Assembly: GCF_001715535.1 (NCBI RefSeq)
Contig: NZ_CP017015.1
Span: forward strand, 434,001-498,000
From: Spiroplasma helicoides
GTDB taxonomy: Bacteria; Bacillota_I; Bacilli_A; Mycoplasmatales; Mycoplasmataceae
Direction: 5' to 3'
DNA: 64,000 nt
Below are positions 43,192 through 53,812 of this stretch, one piece after another (the first letter of the stretch is position 1; every line of letters starts with the position of its first letter). Made by a program: the position numbers and the translations under genes. The notes under the pieces were generated by a model that did not search any database, had not been told where the DNA came from, and worked only from the letters and a program-made list of their open reading frames with translations.

Positions 43192-44712
43192 ATGGCCAAA
43201 AATATACAAGATATAGAAACTAAACTATGAAATGCAGCAGATACTTTAAGAGGAAACATGTCAGCTGAAGAGTATATGCATACAATACTAGGAATATTAT
43301 CTTTAAAATATATTTCTGATAGAAATAAAGTTGGTTTAAAAAACTTGATAAAAGATGGATTAAGTTTGGACTTAATAAAACCAGATGAATTTTACTATCA
43401 ATATAATGCTTTTATAGTTCCAAATGAATCAAATTGAAATTATATAATGAGTTATGCAAATGACAGTAAAATAGGAGAAGTTTTAGATAATGCTTTTCTA
43501 AGATTAGAAGAAAGTAATTCAATGCTTCAAGGAATATTTAATAAAAATTACAATAAAGAAGGAGTAGATCAAGTAAGATTAGGAGAAGTTATAAAAATTT
43601 TTTCTGATGAAGATTTTTCTGATGATGATGAAGATATCATTGGTAGAATTTATGAATACTTTCTAGGTAAGTTTTTTAGAGATAGAGGACAAAGTGGAGG
43701 GGAATTTTATACTCCAACATCAATAGTTCAACTTATGGTTAATTTAATTTCTCCGACAAAGGGTACTATTTATGATCCAGCTTGTGGTTCTGGAGGAATA
43801 TTGGTTCAATCTAAAAAATATATTGAATCACATGGTGGTAAATTAGAAGATATAACAGTTTATGGTCAAGAATTTAATAATGTTACATGAAAGTTAGCGA
43901 AATTAAATCTAGTTTTAAATGGATTTCCCTTACTAGATACAGAACAAAATGGTGTTTTAGGACAAAGGTCTGCAGATACATTTACTGACGATCAGCATAA
44001 AAATAAACTCTTTGACTTCATAATGGCAAATCCACCATTTAATATGAAAAAATGAGGCCAAGACAAATTACTTGAAGACCCTAGATTTAAATGAGGAATT
44101 CCACCTGCAAATAATGCAAATTACGCATGATTGTCACATATAATTTCAAAACTTAATACTAACGGACGTGCAGCAACAGTTTTAGCGAATGGTTCTTTGT
44201 CATCGACTACAGGAAATGAAAAATTAATAAGAGAAGAATTTGTAAAACAAAATAAAGTTGATGCAATAATAGAGTTACCAGATAAATTATTTTATACTAC
44301 AGGCATTCCAGCTTGCATATGAGTTTTCAATAATAACAAAAAAAATGATAATATTTTAATGGTTTCAGCTCAAAATTTTGAAGGAAACATGATTTCTAAA
44401 AAGCTAAGAGAATTAACCATTGAAGAAATAAAAAATGTAGCAGATTTTTACAATATGCATTTAAATGGAGAAGATGTTGAAGAGTTGGGTTTAGCTAAAA
44501 CAATATCAAGTCAAGAACTATCAGAAAATGATTATTCTTTTGTTCCAGGAAGATATGTAGGAACAAAAGAAAAAAGTATTGATAAAAAACAAATAAAAGA
44601 AGATATTCAAAGTTTATCGAAAGAGCTATTCTCTTTGATGGATGAACTTGAGGAAATAACACCTAAAATAAAAGATTCAATAAAAAAAGCATTTGATTTT
44701 GAAGAAGATTAA
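43192..44712 (+). CDS. hsdM: Type I restriction-modification, M (adenine methylase) subunit
   Basis: 506 residues. AAAGGA lies before the ATG. The N-terminal HsdM helical domain (NIQDIETKLWNAADTLRG) precedes an N6-adenine methylase core with DPACGSGG at 195-202 (SAM binding) and NPPF at 280-283 (catalytic). GEFYTPTSIVQLMVNLI is the family's linker motif. It modifies host DNA at the site chosen by HsdS and is needed for both methylation and restriction. It ends 6 bases before the end of the oppositely oriented hsdS. Confidence 0.95.
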
Positions 44713-44718
44713 ATACTT

Positions 44719-45777
44719 TTATTTTATTATCAATTTCATCAATTTATCCTTTATTTTAATAGCCTTAATAATTAGTTTATTTAAAATTATAAGATACTCT
44801 CATATATTTGTAATTTCTCTAATTACTAATTTTAAAGGTATTTTATTTAACAAATCTTGTTTTGCCATGACCGGCATCTTAGTTCCTTTAGAAAATTGTT
44901 GACAAAGCTCTCAAAATTTATCATCTAATAAATTACAAATTATAGATGTATGGTTACTAACAACCTTAAATGAATAAAGAGTACCATTAACATCCGCTTC
45001 ATAAGGTAATATTGCAAATTTATTTAAGTAAGTTCTTATTGAACAAAAAAGTAAACTACCTCTTTCTGCATAAAAACTATTAGTTTTGTAAGTGTTTGGT
45101 TTTTCTAAATTATATATAAATGTATCTCTTTTATGTAAAACTTTTGCTGAAACTTGTCCAATATTTAAAGGCTTATCTTTTTTTTCTGTTACTATATCTT
45201 TTAAAAAAACTGTTTTTTCACTTGTTTTTTGATTTTTTATGATATTTAATAAACAATTCTTTTGCTTTAAAATTGATGAACACAGAACTTCAAAAGGTTC
45301 AATAATGTCAATTATTTTTTGTTGTAGTTTTTTTTCTGGTAAATCAATGGTTGTGTTCAATAAATTCGGTCCGTAAAAATGTTTTAAAACCGCTCCAGTA
45401 GATTGCTTTTCAAAAATTGATTTATTTATGCATAAAAAATAAAATAAATATTTTAAGAGAATTTTTTCTTTCGGAATTATATTTAAAACTCCTCTGTTTG
45501 CAGTGACATCTATATCTAATATAGATGTCAAACCAACAGAACCTGATTTAGATCAAACAATAGATCCTTTTTTAAATATTTGCTTTTTATTTTTTATTAA
45601 TTTGTAACCTTCTTCGCTAAGTGACATAGTTGTTGTTTTTACATACCCACAATGATTAAAATCTGCAACTTTCATTCAAGATATTATGTTACCACCAAAA
45701 TATTTTTTTTCATTTATAGGTGGATTAACATAACCTTCCATGTAAGTGCATACATCTTTAAGTTTATAAATAGCCAT
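44719..45777 (-). CDS. hsdS: Type I specificity subunit, inverted copy
   Basis: 352 residues on the minus strand, start ATG at 45,775-45,777 after TAGGAGATG, true stop TAA at 44,719-44,721 with TGA as Trp. Two target-recognition domains are separated and followed by conserved helices: the N-terminal domain (MAIYKLKDV onward), the central spacer LQQKIIDIIEPFEVL, and a second domain ending in FSKGTKMPVMAKQDLLNKIPL. It carries the same start sequence and spacer repeat as hsdS at 46,596 but different recognition domains. It faces hsdM tail to tail, so it is not in the hsdRM transcript and depends on the promoter region at 45,786-45,840. Confidence 0.9.
45297..45324 (-). repeat. Inverted repeat within hsdS spacer (28 bp)
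   Basis: On the minus strand this equals 46,992-47,019 on the plus strand base for base (begins CAACAAAAAATAATTGACAT). It encodes QQKIIDIIE in both genes and is a likely crossover site for inversion. Confidence 0.8.
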
Positions 45778-45785
45778 TATTGAAC
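45761..45785 (-). repeat. Inverted repeat at the hsdS start (25 bp)
   Basis: On the minus strand this equals 46,588-46,612 on the plus strand (begins GTTCAATAATGGCTATTTAT). It contains the start codon of both hsdS genes. Recombination here would swap whole coding regions behind the two 5' regions. Confidence 0.85.
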
Positions 45786-45840
45786 ATCTCCTATTTATTT
45801 ATAATACTATAGTATTTATTATTAATAAAGGGAATTAAAA
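45786..45840. promoter_or_regulatory. Divergent promoter region between hsdS and the recombinase
   Basis: It holds TAGGAGATG-type signals for the minus-strand hsdS, TATAAT at 45,800-45,805, the near-palindromic ATACTATAGTAT (possible operator or shared -10), and AAAGGGAATT for the recombinase. Confidence 0.5.
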
Positions 45841-46563
45841 ATGAAAATAAAAAGCTTTAAGTTATTTTTAGAAAAAAATAACTATTCTAACAATACTATT
45901 GTCACATATATTAACATTTTAAGTTTATATAAAAATGATTTTAAAAATATTGTAAAAATTAAAAATAAAATATTAAATAGATATAAAAACGCAAATACTA
46001 TTCATACTCATTTTAATGTTATTTGCAGTTACATGAAATGAGCATCAGATAAAAGAATAGACATATTGAAACAAATAAAACTACCAAAAATACCGGTAGT
46101 ATACATGAATGTTTTTACAAAAAAATACTTATTAAAAAAGACTAAGTTAAAAAAAGGTGATTCAGAAACTTGTAAATATAAAAAAAACTTAGTAAAGTTT
46201 CTATTTGAGACTGGTATTAGAGCAAATGAGTTGTTCAATATAATAGAGATAAAATCTAAAACTTTGAAAATATTAGGTAAAGGAAATAAAGTTAGAGAAA
46301 TATTTCATAATTATGAAACCACAAAGTCTATTAAAGAATTTATATATACAACTAAAACCCTAAGATTATGAGTAAAAGAGATTTTAGGCGAAAAATTTAC
46401 ACCTCACTCAATTAGAAGATCAATGGCAACACACCTTTTATTGAATGGTGCTAGCCCTAAAATGGTGATGACACAATTGGGGCACGAAAAAGTAGAAACA
46501 ACTTATAGATATTTAAATTTGTCTCTAGAAGATAACTGAAAAATATATAATGAATATTTTTAA
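45841..46563 (+). CDS. Tyrosine recombinase, likely hsdS invertase
   Basis: 240 residues. An N-terminal SAM-like core-binding domain (KLFLEKNNYSNNTIVTY) is followed by the catalytic domain with R127 (TGIRANE), H189-x-x-R192 (PHSIRRSMATHL), H215 (LGHEKVET) and probable nucleophile Y224 (YRYLNL), nine residues after H215 as in XerC/D. It is shorter than XerC (about 300). It sits between two oppositely oriented hsdS genes that share inverted repeats, the layout of mollicute and streptococcal hsdS inversion systems, so it very probably flips them. A hairpin terminator overlaps its stop. Confidence 0.85.
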
Positions 46564-46587
46564 ATACCTTTTATAAGGTATTTTTTT
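46562..46587 (+). terminator. Rho-independent terminator next to the inversion repeat
   Basis: Stem AAATACCTT / AAGGTATTT with a 4-base loop and seven T's. It ends the recombinase transcript 1 base before the 25-bp inverted repeat, so the + strand hsdS at 46,596 would lack transcription from this side. Confidence 0.8.
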
Positions 46588-46612
46588 GTTCAATAATGGC
46601 TATTTATAAACT
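46588..46612 (+). repeat. Inverted repeat at the hsdS start (25 bp)
   Basis: Partner of 45,761-45,785; spans the start codon of the + strand hsdS. Confidence 0.85.
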
Positions 46613-47735
46613 AGAAGATTTGGTTATATATAAAAGAGGAGAATCAGACAAAGGATTTTCTAAGTTTAAAGCACAAGGTTTATATCCAATTGTTTCTGCT
46701 GGTGTAAATATAAAAGGTTATATAAATAAATATAATAGAGATGAATTAATACCTTCTATCTCGTCATCAGGAGCAAATGCTGGACATATAACAATTATAA
46801 ATGAAAAGTATTTTGCAGCTGATTGTTTCAGCTTATTACCCATAACTGAAAAAATAAAGTTAAAATACTTAAATTTTATATTAATTAAGAATAAAGATTA
46901 TATCAAGAAGCAAAAAAAAGGTAGTGCTCAACCACATGTATATTACAAAGATATTAAAGACTTAGAATTGGAAATACCAAATTTAATTGAACAACAAAAA
47001 ATAATTGACATTATTGAACAAAATGAAAAAATATTTTTAAAATATCCTGAAACAGTTAGAATTGATAATTTGAATAATTGTCAAAGTGATATAAATGCAT
47101 TAATTGACATTATTGAACCTTTAGAAAATTTAAGAAATAAGATTTTTGAAATAAATAAAAAAGTTATCTCTATTATTTCTAATATTGGTTTATTTATAGT
47201 TGATGAAAAAGGGGGAAAAGTGACTATCAATAAGCAAAAGGAAATTAGTTATAAAGAAGGCAATTATATACAAACTGCAGACATAGGTGATTTTAACAAT
47301 AAGATAAAAAAAATACATTATAATATGAATCCGCTTCCATCAAGAGCTAGACTTAACTTTTTAAATAAAACGCTTTATATATCTAAACTTTTGGGTGAAA
47401 AAAAGTTTTTATATAGCGAACATGTAAAAAGTACATTTATAGTGTCTAATGGGATGTGAGGAATAAATATAAATGATGATTTTAAATACTCAATTTATTC
47501 ATTTTTTTTAAGTGATAAATTTTATGAACTAAAAAAAGTATATTCTACAGGAACCACAATGGTTGGTTTAAATGACAAAAACTTACTAAAAATATTAAGT
47601 GGTATTAAAATTACTAAAGATAAAGATATTGAAGCTTCTCTTATATATTTATTTTATTTATTAAGTAACATTTCGTATCAATTAATAAAAGTAGATAAGT
47701 TAATTAAGAATTTTTTAAATTTATTAATAAAGTAA
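46596..47735 (+). CDS. hsdS: Type I specificity subunit, second copy (probably silent in this orientation)
   Basis: 379 residues. It begins MAIYKLEDLVIYKRGES like the inverted copy. TRD1 is about residues 15-130 (VSAGVNIKGYINKY, ISSSGANAGHIT), then IEQQKIIDIIEQN and a second spacer-like copy ALIDIIEPLENLRNKIFE, then TRD2 (IQTADIGDFN, STGTTMVGLND) and a helical tail. The doubled spacer suggests an earlier unequal or inverted crossover. There is no ribosome binding site and a terminator lies immediately upstream, so this looks like the storage copy, expressed only after inversion. Confidence 0.85.
46992..47019 (+). repeat. Inverted repeat within hsdS spacer, first copy
   Basis: Exact partner of 45,297-45,324. 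A partial second copy (AATTGACATTATTGAACCT, 47,102-47,120) follows 110 bases later and matches the same minus-strand site. Confidence 0.8.
47102..47120 (+). repeat. Inverted repeat within hsdS spacer, second partial copy
   Basis: AATTGACATTATTGAACCT also matches the spacer of the minus-strand hsdS, including the CCT that the first copy lacks, so it offers an alternative crossover point. Confidence 0.7.
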
Positions 47736-47759
47736 GTTTTATAATAGTTGTTTGTGTAT

Positions 47760-47787
47760 TTGAATTTAACAAGTACTAATATATAAT
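47760..47787 (+). promoter_or_regulatory. Promoter giving a possibly leaderless DpnII-type transcript
   Basis: TTGAAT (47,760-47,765) and TATAAT (47,782-47,787) with a 16-base spacer. The ATG of the next gene starts 6 bases after the -10 box and there is no ribosome binding site. Confidence 0.6.
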
Positions 47788-47793
47788 GAATAT

Positions 47794-48642
47794 ATGAATA
47801 AATATGAAAAGAATTTTGAAAAGTTTATGAAAGCATTAAAAAATACTTCATTTGAACTCAAAGATTATGTTGACTTTGAAAAAATAGCTATCAATGTGGA
47901 TAAAGTTAAAGATGAGTTAAGTATTTTAAATAACTATATAGGAAAAACTCAGCTAGATTTTTATAACTTATTTATAGAAAAACCAGAACTTAAAGTAATA
48001 ATACCTAGTTTAATTGCGTTAAGGAATAAAAAAGTCTATACAAAATCTAAGGAATATGTTTTTAGTGAAAATATGAGTAATGAAGATTTATTTAAAGCTA
48101 TTCAAGAAATAGAGTTTTTTAAGTTGTTAGAATTTAAAAAAATAACAAATGTAACAGATTATTTAACTGGAATTGAAGTTGGGATGGACACTAATGCAAG
48201 GAAAAATAGATCTGGTACTTTAATGGAAAAACGATGCGAAGATATTTTAAAAGCAAAAAAAGTAAAATTTCATAAACAAATTGATGTTAAAAAATTAGAA
48301 GAAAAAATCCCAAATTTTAACTTCAATGAAATTCAACAAGCATTTTCTGGTAAAAATGCACCTAAAAGGTTTGATTTTATGTTTGAATTTAATAATAAAT
48401 ATTACTTAACTGAAGTAAATTTCTTCTCAAATGGTGGTAGTAAGTTGAATGAAACTGCAAAATCTTATATATTATTAAATGAAATTATCAGTAAATATGA
48501 TAATATCGAGTTTGTTTGAATTACTGATGGAGCAGGATGAAATACAGCAAAAAATCAAATTAGAGATGCATATTTTAAAATAAATTATTTATTTAATTTA
48601 GAAGAATTTGAAAATAATAGTTTAGAATTTTTATTAGATTAG
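47794..48642 (+). CDS. DpnII/MboI-type restriction endonuclease (GATC)
   Basis: 282 residues, close to DpnII (288). Family blocks are readable: the mid-protein GIEVGMDTNARKNRSGTLME, in which the acidic residue after SGT is part of the active site, then RFDFMFEFNNKYYLTEVNFF (a D...ExN/K-like core) and SGGSKLNE-type SNGGSKLNETAKSY. It should cut unmethylated GATC. It lies 10 bases upstream of a Dam-type methylase that would protect the host. Two TGA Trp codons lie near the C-terminus. Confidence 0.85.
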
Positions 48643-48652
48643 GGGTGCATTT

Positions 48653-49474
48653 ATGGCAAAACCAATTTTAAAATGAGCAGGTGGAAAAAAGCAGTTATTA
48701 GAAGAAATTAAAAAAAGATTACCAGAAAATTTTAATAACTATTTTGAATTATTTATTGGTGGAGGAGCATTAGCTTTTGATTTAATGCACAAAGACACAA
48801 TAATTAACGATATAAATACTGAACTTATCAATTTTTATGATTGTTTAAAAAAAGATTATAAAAAAGTCTTAGGTTTTCTAGATTTTTTTATTAAAGAATA
48901 TAATAAAAACCCTAGGGTTTTTTATTATATTTTAAGAGATGAATATGAAACTATGAGTGAGTCTAAAAGTAAATACTTTAAGGCGGCTAGAACGTTATTG
49001 ATAAACAAAACTTGTTTTAATGGTTTGTATAGAGTTAACTCAAAAAATAACTTTAATGTACCATGAAATCAAAAAGCTGAAATCATCAATTTATTTGACT
49101 TGGATAATTTAAAATCTGTAGTTAATTTTTTAAAAACTGTTAAAATATTTAATAAAAGTTTTGATAATTTCAGAGATGATATAAAAAAAGGCGATTTTGT
49201 TTATTTAGACCCACCATATGACAAATTAAATAAAACTACTTTTAACAGCTATAATCCATCAGAATTTACAAGAGAGGATCAAAAAAAATTAAGAGATTTT
49301 TGCGATTATATAAATAATGTTGGAGCTTATTTTTTGGTTTCAAATCATTCAACAGAATTTATATTAGATATTTATAAAAACTATAACATTATTTTTGTTG
49401 ATGCAAGAAGAATGATTAATTCAAATAAAAATGGTAGAGGTTTTATAAAAGAGGTTTTAATATCTAATTTTTAA
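48653..49474 (+). CDS. dam: Dam/DpnM-type adenine methylase (GATC)
   Basis: 273 residues. D12-class N6-adenine methylase: SAM-binding KWAGGKKQLL at residues 7-16 and YFELFIGGGALAFDL, and catalytic DPPY (YLDPPYDKL) near residue 185. It methylates the adenine in GATC and protects against the neighbouring DpnII-type enzyme. AGGGGTG stands before the ATG. It is placed after the nuclease gene, so the nuclease could be made first when the pair enters a new host; no second methylase of DpnA type is present. Confidence 0.9.
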
Positions 49475-49515
49475 AAGTTTTTTTATTACATTTTTTTAAA
49501 TAAACAAAGTATTAT

Positions 49516-49541
49516 GTAAAATATAATAAAAGAGGTAATTT
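49516..49541 (+). promoter_or_regulatory. Promoter and ribosome binding site of the MORC-Z1-DndC operon
   Basis: TATAAT at 49,522-49,527 and AGAGG at 49,531-49,535, directly upstream of the ATG at 49,542. The leader would be very short. Confidence 0.55.
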
Positions 49542-51368
49542 ATGAGTGGAATAGATTTTGATAAAGTAAAGACTAAAAAAATTGAGTTTGGAACTACAGT
49601 TGATCTTATTAGAAATTATCGCACTACTATGTTTCACATGTTGGGTGAAATTATAGATAATTCAATAGGTTCAATCGGTATTGACATTAGCGAAAATAAT
49701 AATATTTTAAATAATAGAATTGAAATATTTTTTGAAGAAAAAGAAGTAGACAATAATAAAGTCACAAATCTACATATTACAGATAATTGTGGGGGTATTG
49801 AAGCTGATGATAATGTTATTGAAGGTGTAATGGTTTATGGAAGAAGAAAAAACTATTATGAAAAACCCTTTTTTAATGTTTACGGACATGGTTTAAAACA
49901 AGCTGCAATCTGATCTGGTGAAAAGCTGAAATTAATATCTAAAAGAAATAATATTGGTTTTGAAATAAATGTTGAATGAAAAGATGATGGAGAACAAAAC
50001 GAATATACATATCAATATATTGAAAACCCACAACTTAAATTTATGTCTGATAATGCTGATGTAACAAAAGGTACAAAAGTATCGTTTTTTAACATATACA
50101 CAAATGATGAAACAAAATATTCTCGTTCAAATTATGAATTGCTTGCGAAGTTTCTAGGATGAAGATATGGTAAGTATATTGAAAAAGGATTAAGAATTGA
50201 GCTTCATTTACAAGAAAAAGATGGTAAATTTAAAAACGATGTTTTCAAAACTGATAGTAAAACAGATGGTAAGTTAAAAAATGAAGAACCAAAATATGAA
50301 TCATTTGAGAAATATTTTGAATACTTACAAAAAAAGTTTAAAAACTATAATTTACAAAGATCTGATTTCAATGACTGGTTATACAATGAATTGTCTAGTA
50401 CAGTTTCTTCTGTTGGGTTGGATGATTGATTAAAATCATGTATATATGAGAATAAAGAATTAGCTTTTAGTGGTGTTTTTGTAACAGATGATAATGAACA
50501 AAATGAGTATTCTTATCCTTATAAAATTGGAATTATGGAACTAAATTCTTACTCAAAAAAATCTTATGAAGATTATTATGGTTTATCTATCTATCAAGCA
50601 TATAGAGCTATTTCGCATGGGCCAAGAGTAAAAGGTAAAAACATTGATTTACCAGAACCATTGTCATTTATGCAACAAGACTCAATTAGAGGTGGTAAAT
50701 CTGTTGTGAGAAGATTTATAGGTTTTGTAGATGTTGATGACTATGTAGAAAAAAACTTTGACAAAAATGTAATTCAAAAAAGTAAAGAGCTTGTGACTGG
50801 ACCTCCAGAACTTATGTCAAACTTATTTGCTTATTTTAAAGACACTTATCAATTAAAGTTAGAAAATTTTTTAAATAAGTTAATGTTAATTCAAACCAAA
50901 AATTTATATATAGATTATTTAAAAAATAAAGAAATAGATACTGATAATAGTGATGGAAACGGCACATACGATGGTAATGGAGGTTTAACGCCTTTACCAC
51001 CAAATCAACCTCAACCTGAAAGTGAAGATGGAGGAATTATTAAACCTGGTTCTGGTAAATTAGAAGAACTTAGTTACAAAATTTTAAGTAAAGTGAGAGA
51101 ACAAAATTTTAATCTTGAATGAGTACCAGAAATAAGCTTCTCAAAATCTACAGTTATAACAAAATTACCTTTGATTTATGACAATTTAATTAAAATATTT
51201 GTAAATAAAAATTATTTTGAAAGTTATAAAATTCAAAATAGTAGAGAATTACAAGACTTTTTAGCAAAGCAAGCATTGGAATTCTTTATAGAAGAAGATG
51301 AAACTCTTTCAAAAAATGATAAAAAAGTTTTAAGAATTAAGAAAATATTGGGTGATGAAAATGATTAG
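49542..51368 (+). CDS. GHKL ATPase of the MORC-like restriction type
   Basis: 608 residues. The N-terminal third is a GHKL (Hsp90/MutL/MORC) ATPase: GEIIDNSIGS with E36 and N40, DNCGGIEADD from D81, and YGHGLKQAA from about G115, the three ATP-binding boxes. The middle is a transducer-like region, and a Gly/Pro-rich linker (GGLTPLPPNQPQP, about 480-495) leads to a C-terminal helical domain. Bacterial MORC-like ATPases are known next to Z1 helicases and nucleases in restriction-like clusters, where they are thought to open or bridge DNA. The Z1 gene overlaps its 3' end by 14 bases, so the two are translated together. Confidence 0.8.
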
Positions 51369-52881
51369 TCCTAGTGAATTGATTAAAAGGTATAAAGAAC
51401 AAAAAAATGAAAAGATTACAAAAATAACAAAAGATTTTTTTGATTTTGGAATTGAAGAAAATCTAAAATTTAATGTGAAAAATATTAGCGAAGAAATTAA
51501 ATTGGATACTTATGATAAAACAAAAAATATTTTAGTTATTGGTGAAGTTCAATCTGGTAAAACTAATAATTTGATTGAAATAGCAGATTTTGTTATAAAA
51601 AATGATATTTATGATCACGTTCTATGGTTGTCAGGAACTAATAAAAATTTAGCTAGACAAACTTTTTCGAGATATGGAGCAACTTCATCAGTTAGTAGAT
51701 ATAAGTCGGAATTATTTTTTTATGATAGTGATGCACATAGAACCAATGAAAGTATGTTAATAGATTCCTTATCATCCAAAAGAAAAGTATTATCCTTAGT
51801 ATTGAAACAAAGCTCGCATTTAAATAGATTTATATCTTGTTTAAATAAAGCGGATTTAGTTAAAAAAAGGTTACTAATAATTGATGATGAATGCGATTAT
51901 TTTTCAATCAGCAATAATGTAAAAGATCTTAAAGAAGATGGTGGAATAAGAAAAAGTATTGAAGATATATTGGGTTTATTTTCATATAGTAAAACAATTT
52001 ATATAGGTGTGACAGCAACACCTTATTCAAACTTTAATAGTTCAAAATCCTTAGGACTTTTTCCTAATAAAGCAATATTGCTAAATACAAATTATAGCAA
52101 ATATACAGGTTTGAGATGATTTAATAAAAGAGCTGATAAAGTTTATGTTATGACACAAAATACAAAGAAAAAGGATACATTTGAAGATTCATTAGAAAAA
52201 GGTCTACTTAATTTCTTTTATTCTTACTTAATAAGGATAAAAGAAAATAAAATGACAGAATGTTTAGTTAATATAGACCTAGTTAATTTTCAACATGAAA
52301 AAATTAGAAATGATATAGTTACTAAATTAGAAAGTTGAAAATTAGGCTATTCAAGTAATAGTGAACGTATAAAAAATCTAATAAAAACAAAACTAGAATA
52401 TATGGGCTATAATTGTGATGAAAATAAATTAGAAGAGATATGTGATTTGATAAATAATTTTCACACTAAATTTAATATTTATATATTGAATTCAAGCTCT
52501 TCTGAAGAAAATAATGATTACTTGATAAAACAATACGAATCAGGTCAAGAAAGTTGTATCTTAATTGGTGGAGTACTTGTGTCAAGAGGATTTACTTTTG
52601 AAAATTTAACAACAGAGGTTATGATTAATGCTCCTGAATCAAAAAGTAAAATTGATGTTTTATTACAAAGAGCAAGATGGTTTGGATATAGAACTGAATA
52701 TGAAGATTATATTAAAATTATAATGAATGATAAGGTTAAAAAAGCTTTTTTAGAAGCAGAAGAAATACAAATAATGATGATAAATCATTTTGGCAAAAAT
52801 TGAGTAATTAGTGATATAAATAGTTTATATTTAAGTTTAAAAAGAAAAGAAACTAACTTGGAAAGGTTGAGTATTGGATAA
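51355..52881 (+). CDS. Z1-domain SF2 helicase/ATPase
   Basis: 508 residues (a second ATG lies two codons on, at 51,361). Z1-family motor: Walker A GEVQSGKTNN with K69, motif II IDDECDYFS (D177-D178-E179), GVTATPYSNF near 218, and the late ILIGGVLVSRGFTFENL and QRARWFGYR blocks that are characteristic of Z1 proteins. Z1 motors accompany MORC-like ATPases and PD-(D/E)xK nucleases. The protein is shorter than many Z1 proteins (700 or more) and lacks an extra C-terminal domain. It should move along or remodel DNA for the nuclease encoded next. Confidence 0.85.
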
Positions 52882-52882
52882 T

Positions 52883-53782
52883 ATGGTAGAAATTATTTTA
52901 GAAAATAAAAACTCAGGTACTATTTTACAACGTGAATTGAAAGATAAAGAAGTTTTAATGTATAACATCATTAGAAAAACATCAAACAAAGTAGGTAAAA
53001 TGGATAATTACTCAAAGTTTTATTATTTATCAGCCTTTGAATCAGACTCAAAAGTTTATGAAACTATAATTTTTAAAGAATACTCAATAGTAGAAGAAGA
53101 AGCAATTTTAATCTATAACTTTATAAATAACTTATTTGAAGAGGGCAAAGTAAGTAATTTAAAAGAATCAATTAAATATGTTCAAAATACTTTTGGAAGA
53201 GTTTTGGGGTTTACAAGAGAAAAAGTGGCTGGTAAAATGGGCGAACTTTTGTTCATTCTCCAATTAGAAAAACAAAATATTGAAATAGCAAAGTATTTTA
53301 ATAATAATGAAGGAGACTTATTTGATTTTTATATATACAACAATAATAAGTATTTGGAAATAAAAACATCAGTTAAAGAAACAAAAACTGTTACTTTAAA
53401 TGTAAAACAATTAACTTATAAACCAAATGAAACCAGCTTTGGTGTAGTTATGTTAAAAGAAGACCAAAACGGAACCAAGTTAATTGAGGTAGTAAATGAA
53501 TTATTAGATTTAAAAGAATGAGATCCTGACTTTAAAGAATACTTAGAAAATTTAAAAATAAATATAGATCACGATATGTTTTGTGAAGACTTAAAGTATG
53601 ATATTGAAAATGCTTTATATGAACTTTATTTACCAAATAAAATTCAAGAAAAAATACCTTTCTTAGACGAAATATCAAAAGAAGAAATTTGAAATAATGT
53701 TGAAAGTATAAAATTAAAAATTAATTTAAGTGGAATTGAAAAAAACAACATAGAAGAGGTTAAAAACTTTTTAGAAATATAA
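52883..53782 (+). CDS. DUF4420-type PD-(D/E)xK nuclease
   Basis: 299 residues from ATG 52,883; an upstream in-frame TTG at 52,874, with AAAGG seven bases before it, is an alternative start. VAGKMGELLFILQL, then GDLFDFYI (D148) and KYLEIKTSV (E159-K161) make a PD-(D/E)xK nuclease core as in the DUF4420 proteins that follow Z1 helicases. A helical C-terminal segment follows. Its close packing after the MORC and Z1 genes makes it the likely DNA-cutting subunit of the module. TGA Trp at 53,519. Confidence 0.75.
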
Positions 53783-53812
53783 TTTATATATATTTAAAAA
53801 AGTGAGATAAAA

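Noticed and set aside
45841-46563. Integrase of a prophage or integrative element
   Set aside because: No other phage or conjugation genes are near, and its place between opposed hsdS genes with exact inverted repeats fits a dedicated invertase better.
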